Below are positions 33,715 to 41,916 of a DNA stretch of 64,000 bases, piece after piece. The position numbers and the translations under genes are program-made. Source of the DNA: CAZSBB01 sp964605235 (GTDB lineage Bacteria; Planctomycetota; Phycisphaerae; Phycisphaerales; Phycisphaeraceae); contig CAZSBB010000033.1 in assembly GCA_964605235.1 (NCBI GenBank), positions 1 to 64,000 of the forward strand, in the 5' to 3' direction. The notes beneath the pieces are model-generated. The model did not search any database, was not told the DNA's origin, and saw only the letters and a program-made list of their open reading frames with translations. Each line of letters opens with the position of its first letter. Position 1 is the stretch's first letter.

Positions 33715-34650
33715 TTACTGCACCAGGCCCTTGGTCAGCCGCATGAAGGCGGTTTCCAGGTTGACGCGTTCCTCTTCCAGGCGGGTGAGGCCGAAGCCCT
33801 GCGCTACGAGTTGTTGCGCCAGGGCGCTGACGCTCCCGCCGTGGGGATCGAGGCTGACTTTGAGGTGTTCGCCGTCGGGTTCCACGCCCAGCACGCCGGG
33901 CAATTGCGCCAGCAGTTGGGCGGCCTGCTCGGAGCGCTGGGCGACGCCGACGTGGACGATCAGACCCAGGCGGGCGCGCTGCAGGATTTCCGCCACGGTG
34001 CCGACGAATTTGAGTTGGCCCTGCTCGATGATGCCGACTTTGTTGCACAGGTCCGCCAGCTCCAGCAGGATGTGGGAGCTGATGAGGATGGTCTTGCCCA
34101 TGCGATGCAGTTCTTTGAGCAGCTCGCGCATCTCGATGCGGGCGCGGGGGTCGAGTCCTGACGCCGGCTCATCCAGCAGCAGCACTTTGGGATCGTGCAG
34201 CAACACGCGGGCGACGGAGAGGCGCTGCTGCATGCCGCGCGAGAGGGAGTTGACCTCGGCGTCGATTTTGTGGCTCAGGTCGGTCAGGCCCAGCACATCG
34301 TCAATGATCTGTTGTCGTTTGGGGCCGTGGATGTCATAGGCGGCGGCGAAGAACTCGAGATATTCCTTGACCACCATGTCCTGGTAGGAGCCGAAGTAGT
34401 CGGGAACATAGCCGATGAGCGAGCGGACCTGGCGCGCGTTGATGGGGCCGACGGACAGGCCGGCGATGCGGGCTTCGCCGGAGCTGGGGCGCAGCAGGGT
34501 GGCGAGGATTTTGATGGTGGTGGTTTTGCCCGCGCCATTGGGCCCGATGAAGCCGAAGCAATCGCCCGTGTCGATTTCCAGGTTCAGGCGGTCCAGCGCC
34601 ACCAGTTCGCCATAGCGTTTGGTCAGGTTGATGGTTTGGATCATCGCCAT
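33715..34650 (-). CDS. ABC transporter ATP-binding protein
   Basis: 311-residue ATPase of the gliding/ABC-2 exporter type (CcmA/DrrA-like). Walker A is GPNGAGKTT (about residues 36-44). The signature motif reads LSRGMQQRL rather than LSGGQ. Walker B is LLLDEPASGLD, and the H-loop is SSHILLE. A C-terminal extension of about 80 residues follows, as in DrrA-type ATPases. The ATG follows a G-rich site. It starts 5 bp after the large envelope gene on the same strand. No permease gene is adjacent. Confidence 0.92.
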   Translation of the reverse strand: MAMIQTINLTKRYGELVALDRLNLEIDTGDCFGFIGPNGAGKTTTIKILATLLRPSSGEARIAGLSVGPINARQVRSLIGYVPDYFGSYQDMVVKEYLEFFAAAYDIHGPKRQQIIDDVLGLTDLSHKIDAEVNSLSRGMQQRLSVARVLLHDPKVLLLDEPASGLDPRARIEMRELLKELHRMGKTILISSHILLELADLCNKVGIIEQGQLKFVGTVAEILQRARLGLIVHVGVAQRSEQAAQLLAQLPGVLGVEPDGEHLKVSLDPHGGSVSALAQQLVAQGFGLTRLEEERVNLETAFMRLTKGLVQ

Positions 34651-34654
34651 GCGG

Positions 34655-37111
34655 TCAATTTCCCCCCGTCTGCGGTGCGGCTTCGGCTGGGCTAACGGGC
34701 AGCGCCAGGCGCGGCACGGGCGCGATCCATCGTACAACCGTCCAGCCCTGGCTGGGCACCGTGCGCCCACTCACCTGCAACGGCGCCGGCAACGGCGCGT
34801 CGGCCAGCCAGCCCATCACGATCACGCAGCGCTGTTGCAAGAGCCGCCCGAGATTGAGCTGGCGCCCGAGGCTGCGCATGTAGTGCGTGGCGCCGTCGCC
34901 CCACATGGACATTTCCTTCCAATACATCGGCGGCGGCAGCGTGCCATAGAAGGTGAGCAGTTCCACGCTGGTGCGCACTTCCTCGCGCCCGGAGCGCGGC
35001 CGCATCGGTTCATCGGGCAGTTGCTGCTGTTGCTGGGCTTTGGCGGAACGATTGAGCGGCTCGTTGCCCATGAGCTTCCACAGGTAGCCGTCCCATTTGT
35101 CGGGAGCGGCTTCCCGGACCAGCGGCATCACCCCGCCCGCCTGCGCGCTTTGCCGACTGATGAGCAGGGGTTGCTGCGCGGGCCAGTCGCTGCGCTGCCG
35201 CCAGACCCAGGGCTCCGCGCCATCGCCGGGACAGAACACCACCAGCACATCGCGCAGCGTGCCGGGCAGGGCGTGTCGCAGCGACGCGCGGGGCCAGCCC
35301 GTTTCATCCACCTGCAGCGCGCCCTGCGGCCCCGTCCAACCCGCCAGCGCCGGCTGCTGGGCGTCCAGCGTGCGCCCCAGCCAGTCCAGTTCCAGCTCGC
35401 GCACCGTCGAGCGGAACGGCGGCTCGATGTCGTCCGGGCCGGCGACATCCACGACGTACCGCTGCGGATCGAGATAGCCGCCCTCGCTGGCGGCAGCGGC
35501 GAATCCCGGCGCCGTCAGCGCGTTGGGCGGTTGCTCAGCCCCGCTGGGCAATTGCAAACGCACCGGCCCATGCCGCACCATCAGCAACGCCAGCCAACTG
35601 TGCGTGCGCATGCGTCCGCTGGCGGCATCGAAATCCACCACGCTGAAATGCTCGAGCCGATTCTCCTGCGGACGCAGCAAGGCGGCGCCGCCCCAGGTCA
35701 CCATGCTGAAACACAGCACCAGCGCGGTGAACACCACCCAGGACCAATGCCCGCGCTGCCGGGCCTTGAGCGTCCAGAACGCGCCTGGGCCCGCCACCAG
35801 CCAGTACACGCCCAGAGTCATGAGCGTGAGCACCAGCAGCGCGCTGACCGTGCCGCGCATGGAGATGGATTCCGCAATGAAGCCGCCCAATTCCAGCGGT
35901 TCACGCATGTTCAGCGGCTGCAGCTTGCCGTCCTTCTGGCGTCGCTCCACCTCATGCGGCGGAAGCGCCGGGCTGCGCCAACCCAGCAGGGCGTGCCAGA
36001 ACTGCCGACCGTTGGGCAGCTTCATGCGCTGGAGCCGACGGTCGGACAGGTCCACGCCCACCAGCGTCACCCGGCCCAGCCCCACCTGATGGCTGACCGC
36101 CAGCGGGGCGCCGTGTTCGTCGGCGCTGTCACGCAGCAGCACGGAGACGCGTGCGCCTTCCTCATTGTCGCGCGGCCGAAGCCGCAGGTAGTCGATGTGG
36201 TCGAAGGTGCTGCCAATGGCCGCCCCCAACACCACCGGGGGAAAAGCATTGGTGACAGGTTCCAGGTCCACCGCGGGCAGCAGATCGCGCAGCGGCGAGA
36301 GGGTCCACGATTGCCCCACGCTGGGCAGACTGATGACCAGGTGCCCGCCGCGCTCGATCCAAGCGCGCAGCGCTTTGAGCGCGCGGGGCGCGGCTTTGGG
36401 GTCCGCCGGGTCGCCGCCGTCGGGCGCCCAGATCAGCAGTTCCAACTGCTCGTAGCCATACCAGCGGTCGGGGAGTCGGTCCGGCAGCAGCCCCCGCAGG
36501 TAGTGAATCTGTTCCTGCTGGGTGAAGATTTCCTCAAAGGGTTTGAGCCCCATCTCCGCCCGGCCCAGGATGGCGATCAGCGCGTCGCGCGTGGGCATCA
36601 GCTCCGGGATCGGCAGATCAAGGGAACCGAGCAGGCGCCCGCTGGCGTCGTCAATCGCCAGCACCCGCCAGTTGGTGCGCGGGGTGGTGGACAACGGCGG
36701 CACGGCATACAGCCAGTAGCGCTCCCGCCGGGCAGGGTTGGCGGTGACCACCCGCTGCCACAGCACCACATCGCCGTCGGCGTCACTGGTGATCCATTGC
36801 AGCCGAAGCTGGCGCGGGTCGCGCCCGGGCAGGTCCAGCTCAATCAACACCGGGGTCCAGGAGCCGGGCCGAACGTATCCCCCCCAGCCGATCCCCGCCC
36901 GATCGACGTACAGCGTGACTTCGCTCCCCGCTCCGCTTCCTTCCCCGGAGGTGATCCGCGCTGCAGATGAAGCGGCGCTGGACGACGCGTCGGAAGCGGG
37001 CTGGGCGAAGGTCGGCGGCAGCGTCACCGACAGCAACAGGCACAGCACGGCCGGGACTACCCGGAAAAGAGGCTGTTCGAAGCTGGATCGCCCGCACCGG
37101 CAACGGAACAT
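34655..37111 (-). CDS. Large secreted/membrane envelope protein upstream of ABC ATPase
   Basis: 818-residue protein. It starts with a signal-like hydrophobic segment ending near AQP, continues as a large periplasmic domain of mixed beta strands (LIELDLPGRDPRQLRLQW, LVISLPSVGQ), and carries one pair of central transmembrane segments (about residues 436-456 and 473-490). The C-terminal half is again extramembranous. Part of the domain resembles the class-I glutaminase-like folds found in DUF4350-type proteins, but this is uncertain. It shares an operon with the ABC ATPase. Probably part of an unknown exporter or gliding-type complex. Confidence 0.8.
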   Translation of the reverse strand: MFRCRCGRSSFEQPLFRVVPAVLCLLLSVTLPPTFAQPASDASSSAASSAARITSGEGSGAGSEVTLYVDRAGIGWGGYVRPGSWTPVLIELDLPGRDPRQLRLQWITSDADGDVVLWQRVVTANPARRERYWLYAVPPLSTTPRTNWRVLAIDDASGRLLGSLDLPIPELMPTRDALIAILGRAEMGLKPFEEIFTQQEQIHYLRGLLPDRLPDRWYGYEQLELLIWAPDGGDPADPKAAPRALKALRAWIERGGHLVISLPSVGQSWTLSPLRDLLPAVDLEPVTNAFPPVVLGAAIGSTFDHIDYLRLRPRDNEEGARVSVLLRDSADEHGAPLAVSHQVGLGRVTLVGVDLSDRRLQRMKLPNGRQFWHALLGWRSPALPPHEVERRQKDGKLQPLNMREPLELGGFIAESISMRGTVSALLVLTLMTLGVYWLVAGPGAFWTLKARQRGHWSWVVFTALVLCFSMVTWGGAALLRPQENRLEHFSVVDFDAASGRMRTHSWLALLMVRHGPVRLQLPSGAEQPPNALTAPGFAAAASEGGYLDPQRYVVDVAGPDDIEPPFRSTVRELELDWLGRTLDAQQPALAGWTGPQGALQVDETGWPRASLRHALPGTLRDVLVVFCPGDGAEPWVWRQRSDWPAQQPLLISRQSAQAGGVMPLVREAAPDKWDGYLWKLMGNEPLNRSAKAQQQQQLPDEPMRPRSGREEVRTSVELLTFYGTLPPPMYWKEMSMWGDGATHYMRSLGRQLNLGRLLQQRCVIVMGWLADAPLPAPLQVSGRTVPSQGWTVVRWIAPVPRLALPVSPAEAAPQTGGN

Positions 37112-37172
37112 GGGTCACAGTTTAGCGTGCGGATTGAGCGCCGACGACCGATTTAGCCGATATGCCCAAGGC

Positions 37173-37367
37173 ATGCTGACGGAATTGCCGCGCTACGTGT
37201 GGTTGGTGTTGCTGGCGTTGTTTTTCATGCTGGCGCAAATGGTGGTGCGCGTGCTCTACGCCCATTACATGAAACACGTCGCCCTGCACGACGTCATCCG
37301 TCAGGCCCGGCTGCGCCGCAATGAATACCTGCGCGACCTGATGCGCCGCGAAAGCGACGTGGCGTAA
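37173..37367 (+). CDS. Small membrane protein
   Basis: 64-residue protein with one transmembrane segment (about residues 8-29) and a charged C-terminal helix (RQARLRRNEYLRDLMRRE). It is diverged from the large envelope gene with 61 bp between starts. Similar small one-pass proteins are common in planctomycetes but have no assigned role. Confidence 0.65.
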   Translation: MLTELPRYVWLVLLALFFMLAQMVVRVLYAHYMKHVALHDVIRQARLRRNEYLRDLMRRESDVA

Positions 37368-37415
37368 GGCCAACCCATCAAGTCGTGCTGCCACGTCGAC
37401 GCTGGCCCGCCCAGT

Positions 37416-37444
37416 TAACCCCGGGTCACTGACCCGGGGCTATG
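37416..37444. repeat. GC-rich palindrome (short REP)
   Basis: Perfect arms CCCCGGGTCA and TGACCCGGGG with a one-base loop, flanked by TTAA and CTAT. It lies between two convergent genes. Related to 31233-31253 and 45256-45284. Confidence 0.75.
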
Positions 37445-37490
37445 TGAACCAACACCCGCGCGACTTCGCGGGGCGCACATCACCCCGTCC

Positions 37491-38429
37491 TCACGCATAG
37501 CGCTCAAGCGCCTCGGGCAGATGGTTTTGCGCTGCCCGGCGCATCCCATCGCGCAGGTCATCCGGGCAGGATTCGTAGGGCGGCAGCAGGCGACGTGCGC
37601 CCCGGGCGCCGCCGAGTTCCGCCATGGTTTTGTCGATGGCGCCGGCGAGGATGCCGCGTTGGCGGATGGGGACCACGCCTTCCTGGTAGAAGCGCTGCAC
37701 GCGCTGGTTGATTGCCTCGGCTTCGGTCCACTTCCCGTCGCGCATCAATTGCCACCAGTGTTTGGTGAACTTGAGGCTGAGGCCCGACAGCGCCGAGTAC
37801 GCGCCGCTGGCGCCGCGCTTCATGCCTTCGAACAAGTTGGGTTCACCGATGAAATGGCTGTGCCGGGCGGTGGGCGACGGCACATCCAGCAGGTCGGGGT
37901 GTTCCATGGATGCCTTGGTGCCAATCACGCACGGCGCGACGGCACACAGCTTGCGGTACAGCTCGGCGGTCAGGTCGATGCGGCCCCACGGCGGGGCGTA
38001 CACCACGATGCCCACGTCGCCGGCGACTTCCTGCACCGCGGCAAAGAACCGCAGGAAGCCGGTCTCATTCAACGGCGTCCAGTATGGCGGCGACAGATGC
38101 ACCGTCTGCACGCCCAGGTCGCGCGCCAGGGCGATGCGCTGGAGCGCGCCAGCCTGATTGGTCCAGGTGCAGCCCAGACCCAGCGGCAGCTTGGGGTCCA
38201 ACGCCCGGCAGCGCTGGACAAAACGCTCCGCCAACGGGCGATAGCGTTCGAACTCCAGCGCATAGAACTCGCTGGCGGTGTCCAGGCTGTAGTAGCCGTG
38301 GGGCCGGGCGGCGACGGTGCGCTCCAGATTCGCCTCCACCGCACGCTCGTCGAGCGAGCCATCCTCATGCCAGTACAACAGCAACACCGACCAGATGCCA
38401 TGCACCTCCGCAGGGGCAATCCGCGCCAT
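37491..38429 (-). CDS. DapA/NanA-family aldolase-lyase
   Basis: 312-residue member of the dihydrodipicolinate synthase/N-acetylneuraminate lyase family. The Schiff-base lysine is K172 in VIGTKASME and the conserved tyrosine is Y144 in VVYAPPWG (the usual YNxP reads YAPP). The GTTGE signature of DapA reads DTASE, which points to a different substrate from DapA, perhaps a 2-keto-3-deoxy acid. The ATG at 38429 follows AAAGGA. It fits a sugar-acid catabolic role with the nearby sulfatase and glycosidase genes, but it is 31 kb from them. Confidence 0.87.
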   Translation of the reverse strand: MARIAPAEVHGIWSVLLLYWHEDGSLDERAVEANLERTVAARPHGYYSLDTASEFYALEFERYRPLAERFVQRCRALDPKLPLGLGCTWTNQAGALQRIALARDLGVQTVHLSPPYWTPLNETGFLRFFAAVQEVAGDVGIVVYAPPWGRIDLTAELYRKLCAVAPCVIGTKASMEHPDLLDVPSPTARHSHFIGEPNLFEGMKRGASGAYSALSGLSLKFTKHWWQLMRDGKWTEAEAINQRVQRFYQEGVVPIRQRGILAGAIDKTMAELGGARGARRLLPPYESCPDDLRDGMRRAAQNHLPEALERYA

Positions 38430-38578
38430 GCCCAGTTTCCTTTCCACAGGATCAATAATTCACGCTGGCTTCGCCATGCCAAACTGTGCGACAGCATAAT
38501 GATGTGCAGCCAGCGCGTTGAAAAATGGTGAAGATGGGGTGGTCACTGCTCGATGCACCCGGCCGCGAAGGAACCGTC

Positions 38579-39961
38579 ATGATTGGCAACCTGGTCGGCG
38601 AAGAATTGCAGGAACTGATCCGCGCCCAGCAGTGGGACGTCTTGCGCAATACGCTGGCGGGCTTGCCGCCGGCGGATATTGCGGAACTGCTGATCGACCT
38701 GCCGGTGGCGGAGGAAGGCATCATCTTCCGGGTGCTGCCGCGCGACCTGGCGGCCGAGGCGTTCAGCTATCTGCCCACACAGCATCAGCAGGAACTGCTC
38801 GAAGCCCTCACCGGCGAGCAGACCCGCCATCTGCTTGAAGGCATGACTCCTGACGACCGCGCCCAACTGCTCGAGGAACTGCCCGGCGAAGTGACGCGCC
38901 AACTGCTGGACTTCCTTTCCCCCGAACAACTCCGCAGCACGCAGGCGCTGCTCAATTATCCCGCCGAGAGTGCGGGGCGCTTCATGACGCCAGCGTATGT
39001 CGCGCTGCGCCGGGACATGACGGTGGCGCAGGCGCTCGAGCGGATTCGTCAGTCGCCGCGCGCCACGGAAACGCTCAACGTGGTGTACGTGCTCGACGAG
39101 CAGGGCCGGCTGCTGCGCGACCTGCGACTGGGGACGCTGGTGCGGGCGCTGCCGGAGACGCCCATCGAGCAATTGCAGGATCGGCCGGTGGTCTGCGTGC
39201 CCGCGACGGCGGAGCGGGATGAGGTGATCAGCCTGTTTCGCCGGTATGACCGCATCGCGCTCCCGGTGGTCAACGATCGGCAGCAGATGCTGGGCATCAT
39301 CACCGTGGACGATGTGATGGCGGTCGCCGAGGCGGAAGCGACCGAGGACATGCACAAGCTCGGCGGCACCGAAGCATTGGAAATGCCCTACGCCGACGTG
39401 GGCTTCTTCACCATGCTGCGCAAACGCGGCGGGTGGCTGTCGGTGCTGTTCCTAGGCGAAATGCTCACCGCCAGCGCGATGGCGCATTTTGAAGGGGAAC
39501 TGGCGGCCGCGGTGGTGCTGGCGCTCTTCATTCCCCTGATCATCAGCAGCGGCGGCAACAGCGGATCGCAGGCGGCGACGCTCATCATCCGCGCCCTGGC
39601 GCTGCGCGAGCTGACCCTGCGCGACTGGTGGCGCGTGGCGTACCGCGAACTGGGCAGCGGCGTCGCGCTGGGCTGCTGGCTGGGCGCGCTGGGCTTTTCC
39701 CGCGTGGTGCTCTGGCAGCATCTGGGCTGGGTCGACTATGGCCCGCATTACCTGCTGGTGGGTACCACTGTCTGGCTGAGCCTGATCGGCGTGGTGTGCT
39801 TCGGCGCCCTGACTGGCAGTCTGCTGCCGTTCGCCCTGCGCGCGGTGGGCTTTGACCCGGCGACCTGTTCCGCGCCCTTCGTGGCGACGCTGGTGGATGT
39901 CACCGGGCTGGTGATCTACTTCTCCACCGCGTGGGCGGTGCTGCACGGCACGCTGTTGTGA
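38579..39961 (+). CDS. mgtE: Magnesium transporter MgtE
   Basis: 460-residue MgtE. The N-terminal helical domain (about residues 10-130) is followed by two CBS domains (about 135-255) and five transmembrane segments (about 290-460). The final segment reads SAPFVATLVDVTGLVIYF, close to the conserved pore aspartate motif of the family. Start chosen at ATG 38579 with AAGGA six bases upstream; ATG 38525 is further from any site. It imports Mg2+. No Mg riboswitch was recognised in the upstream region. Convergent with PhoH. Confidence 0.95.
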   Translation: MIGNLVGEELQELIRAQQWDVLRNTLAGLPPADIAELLIDLPVAEEGIIFRVLPRDLAAEAFSYLPTQHQQELLEALTGEQTRHLLEGMTPDDRAQLLEELPGEVTRQLLDFLSPEQLRSTQALLNYPAESAGRFMTPAYVALRRDMTVAQALERIRQSPRATETLNVVYVLDEQGRLLRDLRLGTLVRALPETPIEQLQDRPVVCVPATAERDEVISLFRRYDRIALPVVNDRQQMLGIITVDDVMAVAEAEATEDMHKLGGTEALEMPYADVGFFTMLRKRGGWLSVLFLGEMLTASAMAHFEGELAAAVVLALFIPLIISSGGNSGSQAATLIIRALALRELTLRDWWRVAYRELGSGVALGCWLGALGFSRVVLWQHLGWVDYGPHYLLVGTTVWLSLIGVVCFGALTGSLLPFALRAVGFDPATCSAPFVATLVDVTGLVIYFSTAWAVLHGTLL

Positions 39962-39975
39962 TCAGCAGGAAAACA

Positions 39976-40077
39976 TTCACCACAGAGACACAGAGAGCAC
40001 CGAGATAAGCATCCAGAGCAGCAAATCAGCAACGACTTAGCAGTCTTGCTCTGTGTCCTCTGTGCCTCGGTGGTGAA
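39976..40077. repeat. Intergenic inverted repeat between mgtE and phoH
   Basis: Left arm begins TTCACCACAGAGACACAGAG and the right arm ends as its imperfect reverse complement, ...CCTCGGTGGTGAA. About 20 of 29 positions pair. It sits in the gap of two convergent genes and may act in transcript termination. Confidence 0.75.
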
Positions 40078-40082
40078 AAATG

Positions 40083-41141
40083 CTATTCCGTGGGCTGAAC
40101 TGGGTTGCCGTTGTTCTGCCCGTACGCCTTGACGATCCGCTGCACCAGATGATGGCGCACGATGTCGGTGTCCTGCAGCGTGACAAACGAAATGCCCGGC
40201 GTGCGGCGGAGGCGATGCACGGCATCAATCAAGCCCGACTGCGTGGGGTCTTCCAGGTCGGTCTGCGAGGTGTCGCCGGTGACGACCATCTTGCTGCCGT
40301 GGCCCAGGCGGGTCAGGAACATGAGCATCTGTGAACGGGTGGCGTTCTGGGCTTCATCCAGAATGATCATGGCGTCGTTGAGTGTTCGGCCGCGCATGAA
40401 CGCCAGGGGGATAATCTCAATCACGTCGGCCGCCATGAAGCGCTCGACCTGATCGAACTCCATCATGTCGTGCAGTGAATCCAGCAGCGGGCGCAGGTAG
40501 GGATTGACCTTTTCCTGCAGCGTGCCGGGGAGGAAGCCCAGGCGTTCGCCCGCTTCCACAGCCGGACGCACCAGCACGATCTTGCGCACTGCGCTTTGCT
40601 TGAGCAATGCCACCGCCGCCGCCACCGCGAGGTACGTTTTACCCGTGCCAGCTGGCCCGCAGCAGAAGGTCAGATCATGCTGGCCGATGGCGCGGAGGTA
40701 GTCGGTCTGCCCGGCAGTCATGGCGCGAACGCGCCGGCCGCGCAGGTAGACGTCCAGCCCTGCCTGGATGTGATCTTCATTGAGCGCGTCGTCGCCGTGG
40801 CTGTCCTCGCCCAGCGTGACGGGGCGACTGCCGGAGCCGACGTCGGCAATCAGCTCGATCACCTGCTGCCGGGTCAGCGGGCGCCCGCGCCGCGCCGCGG
40901 CGGCGAGTTGGGCGAGAATGTCCGCCGCCTGGCGCACGGCTTCATCGGAGCCGGTTAAGCGCAGCAGATCCTGCCGCGAGGTGAGGCCCACGCCCAGGGC
41001 TTCGCGGAGGATTTTGAGATTGCGTTCACCCGGGCCGGTCATGCCGACGCGCTGCTCGCCATGGGGCAGGTTGACGAGGCGTTCGACGCCGGCGGCCGGG
41101 GACGCAGGCAAAAAAGTTGGCGGGGTTTCCGTGTTGCCCAT
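40083..41141 (-). CDS. phoH: PhoH-family ATPase/ribosome-associated protein
   Basis: 352-residue YbeZ-type PhoH. The helix-rich N-terminal region (about residues 1-130) precedes the P-loop CGPAGTGKTY (about 161-170), and Walker B reads ILDEAQNA. The remainder is the RecA-like fold. The start ATG at 41141 has a TACAAT -10 hexamer only nine bases before it and no Shine-Dalgarno site, suggesting a leaderless transcript. Usually partnered with the ribonuclease YbeY, which is absent here. Confidence 0.93.
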   Translation of the reverse strand: MGNTETPPTFLPASPAAGVERLVNLPHGEQRVGMTGPGERNLKILREALGVGLTSRQDLLRLTGSDEAVRQAADILAQLAAAARRGRPLTRQQVIELIADVGSGSRPVTLGEDSHGDDALNEDHIQAGLDVYLRGRRVRAMTAGQTDYLRAIGQHDLTFCCGPAGTGKTYLAVAAAVALLKQSAVRKIVLVRPAVEAGERLGFLPGTLQEKVNPYLRPLLDSLHDMMEFDQVERFMAADVIEIIPLAFMRGRTLNDAMIILDEAQNATRSQMLMFLTRLGHGSKMVVTGDTSQTDLEDPTQSGLIDAVHRLRRTPGISFVTLQDTDIVRHHLVQRIVKAYGQNNGNPVQPTE

Positions 41142-41150
41142 GGTGTGGGT

Positions 41151-41156
41151 ATTGTA
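41151..41156 (-). promoter_or_regulatory. -10 hexamer of phoH (leaderless promoter)
   Basis: TACAAT on the minus strand, within GCTACAAT. Nine bases separate it from the ATG, the same spacing as at trxB. Confidence 0.45.
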
Positions 41157-41162
41157 GCGGTC

Positions 41163-41729
41163 ATGATCCGTTGGACATGGCCTAGTTGCTTTGTAACGAA
41201 CCCCGACCGTGAGGGAGGGGTGGCCTTTGCTGCATCCTGGCTGGTGCGGCTGCGCCGCAACCCTTTGCTGAAGCGCGGGGCTCGTCAAGCAGCGCTGCTG
41301 TTGGTGTTTTTCCTGGCCGGCTGCAAGAACCTCGCCCCCGCGCCGCCGGCGTTGCCGGTGGTCAGCGCGGAACAGGCTGTCGAGTTGCCGGTGGTGGCGG
41401 CCACGCAGGCGGGTCAGACGCTGCCGTTTGCGGATCGGCTGCGTGAACGCATCCTGCGCGCCGCCCGCGCCAGCGAGTGTGCCATCGAGCATTACCAGCA
41501 GACGGACCACATTGCCGCGACGCTGCGGCTGGCGGATGGGCGCTCGGCACAGCTGCACCTGTGGCGCAGCGGGGAACAGGAGTTGACCGCCAGCGTGCGG
41601 GTGGGGTTGGCGGGGGACGCCCGCAAGGAGCAGCAGTTGCTGACGGAACTGGGTCAATCGCTGCGCGACCCGTTGTGGCCGGATCGGCGGCTGCAGTTCC
41701 AGTTGCCCCCGCGCGACGGGAACGGTTAG
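41163..41729 (+). CDS. Putative lipoprotein
   Basis: 188 residues from the first ATG, but a lipoprotein start is likely nearer the hydrophobic segment ending FLAGC. TTG 41265 would give about 154 residues with a normal signal peptide. The first 40 codons from ATG 41163 lie inside a dispersed repeat (41195-41288). The body is Ala-rich with a conserved CAIEHYQQ segment and ends with a Leu/Pro tail. No known domain. The gene diverges from phoH and its stop lies in a palindromic repeat. Confidence 0.62.
   Translation: MIRWTWPSCFVTNPDREGGVAFAASWLVRLRRNPLLKRGARQAALLLVFFLAGCKNLAPAPPALPVVSAEQAVELPVVAATQAGQTLPFADRLRERILRAARASECAIEHYQQTDHIAATLRLADGRSAQLHLWRSGEQELTASVRVGLAGDARKEQQLLTELGQSLRDPLWPDRRLQFQLPPRDGNG
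41195..41288. repeat. Dispersed repeat copy inside lipoprotein N-terminal region
   Basis: Left arm AACGAACCCCGACCGTGAGG and the right arm ends GCGCGGGGCTCGTCAA. It is a reverse-orientation copy of the element at 61375-61464. The arms are not fully complementary. Confidence 0.7.
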
Positions 41730-41809
41730 CCGGCGAGCTTGCTCGCCGATGGGGGTCGCATGCTTCTGCGTAGCGTCAGGACCCGGCGAGCAAGCTCGCC
41801 GGCTAAACC
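41724..41809. repeat. Inverted repeat with 25-bp arms after lipoprotein gene
   Basis: Arms 41724-41748 and 41784-41809 match as reverse complements except for one inserted base. The core reads AGCCGGCGAGC...GCTCGCCGGCT. The stop codon TAG (41727-41729) is inside the left arm. Confidence 0.85.
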
Positions 41810-41916
41810 AAGCGATCACACGATGGGGTTGGGAAGATTCCGGGGAGAGCTTCCGGGGCCGCGCGTCGCTACACTGGCGGCCCTGACTGATCTGCCTTCA
41901 TGCAAGGTGACCTGCC

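Noticed and set aside
34619..36970. A 783-residue open frame on the plus strand opposite the large envelope protein
   Set aside because: Antisense to a gene with signal peptide and membrane segments, very rich in Gln, His, Arg and Pro. Long stop-free antisense frames are expected at this GC.
38430..38578. Mg2+ riboswitch before mgtE
   Set aside because: The upstream region is too short and shows no conserved multi-stem core.
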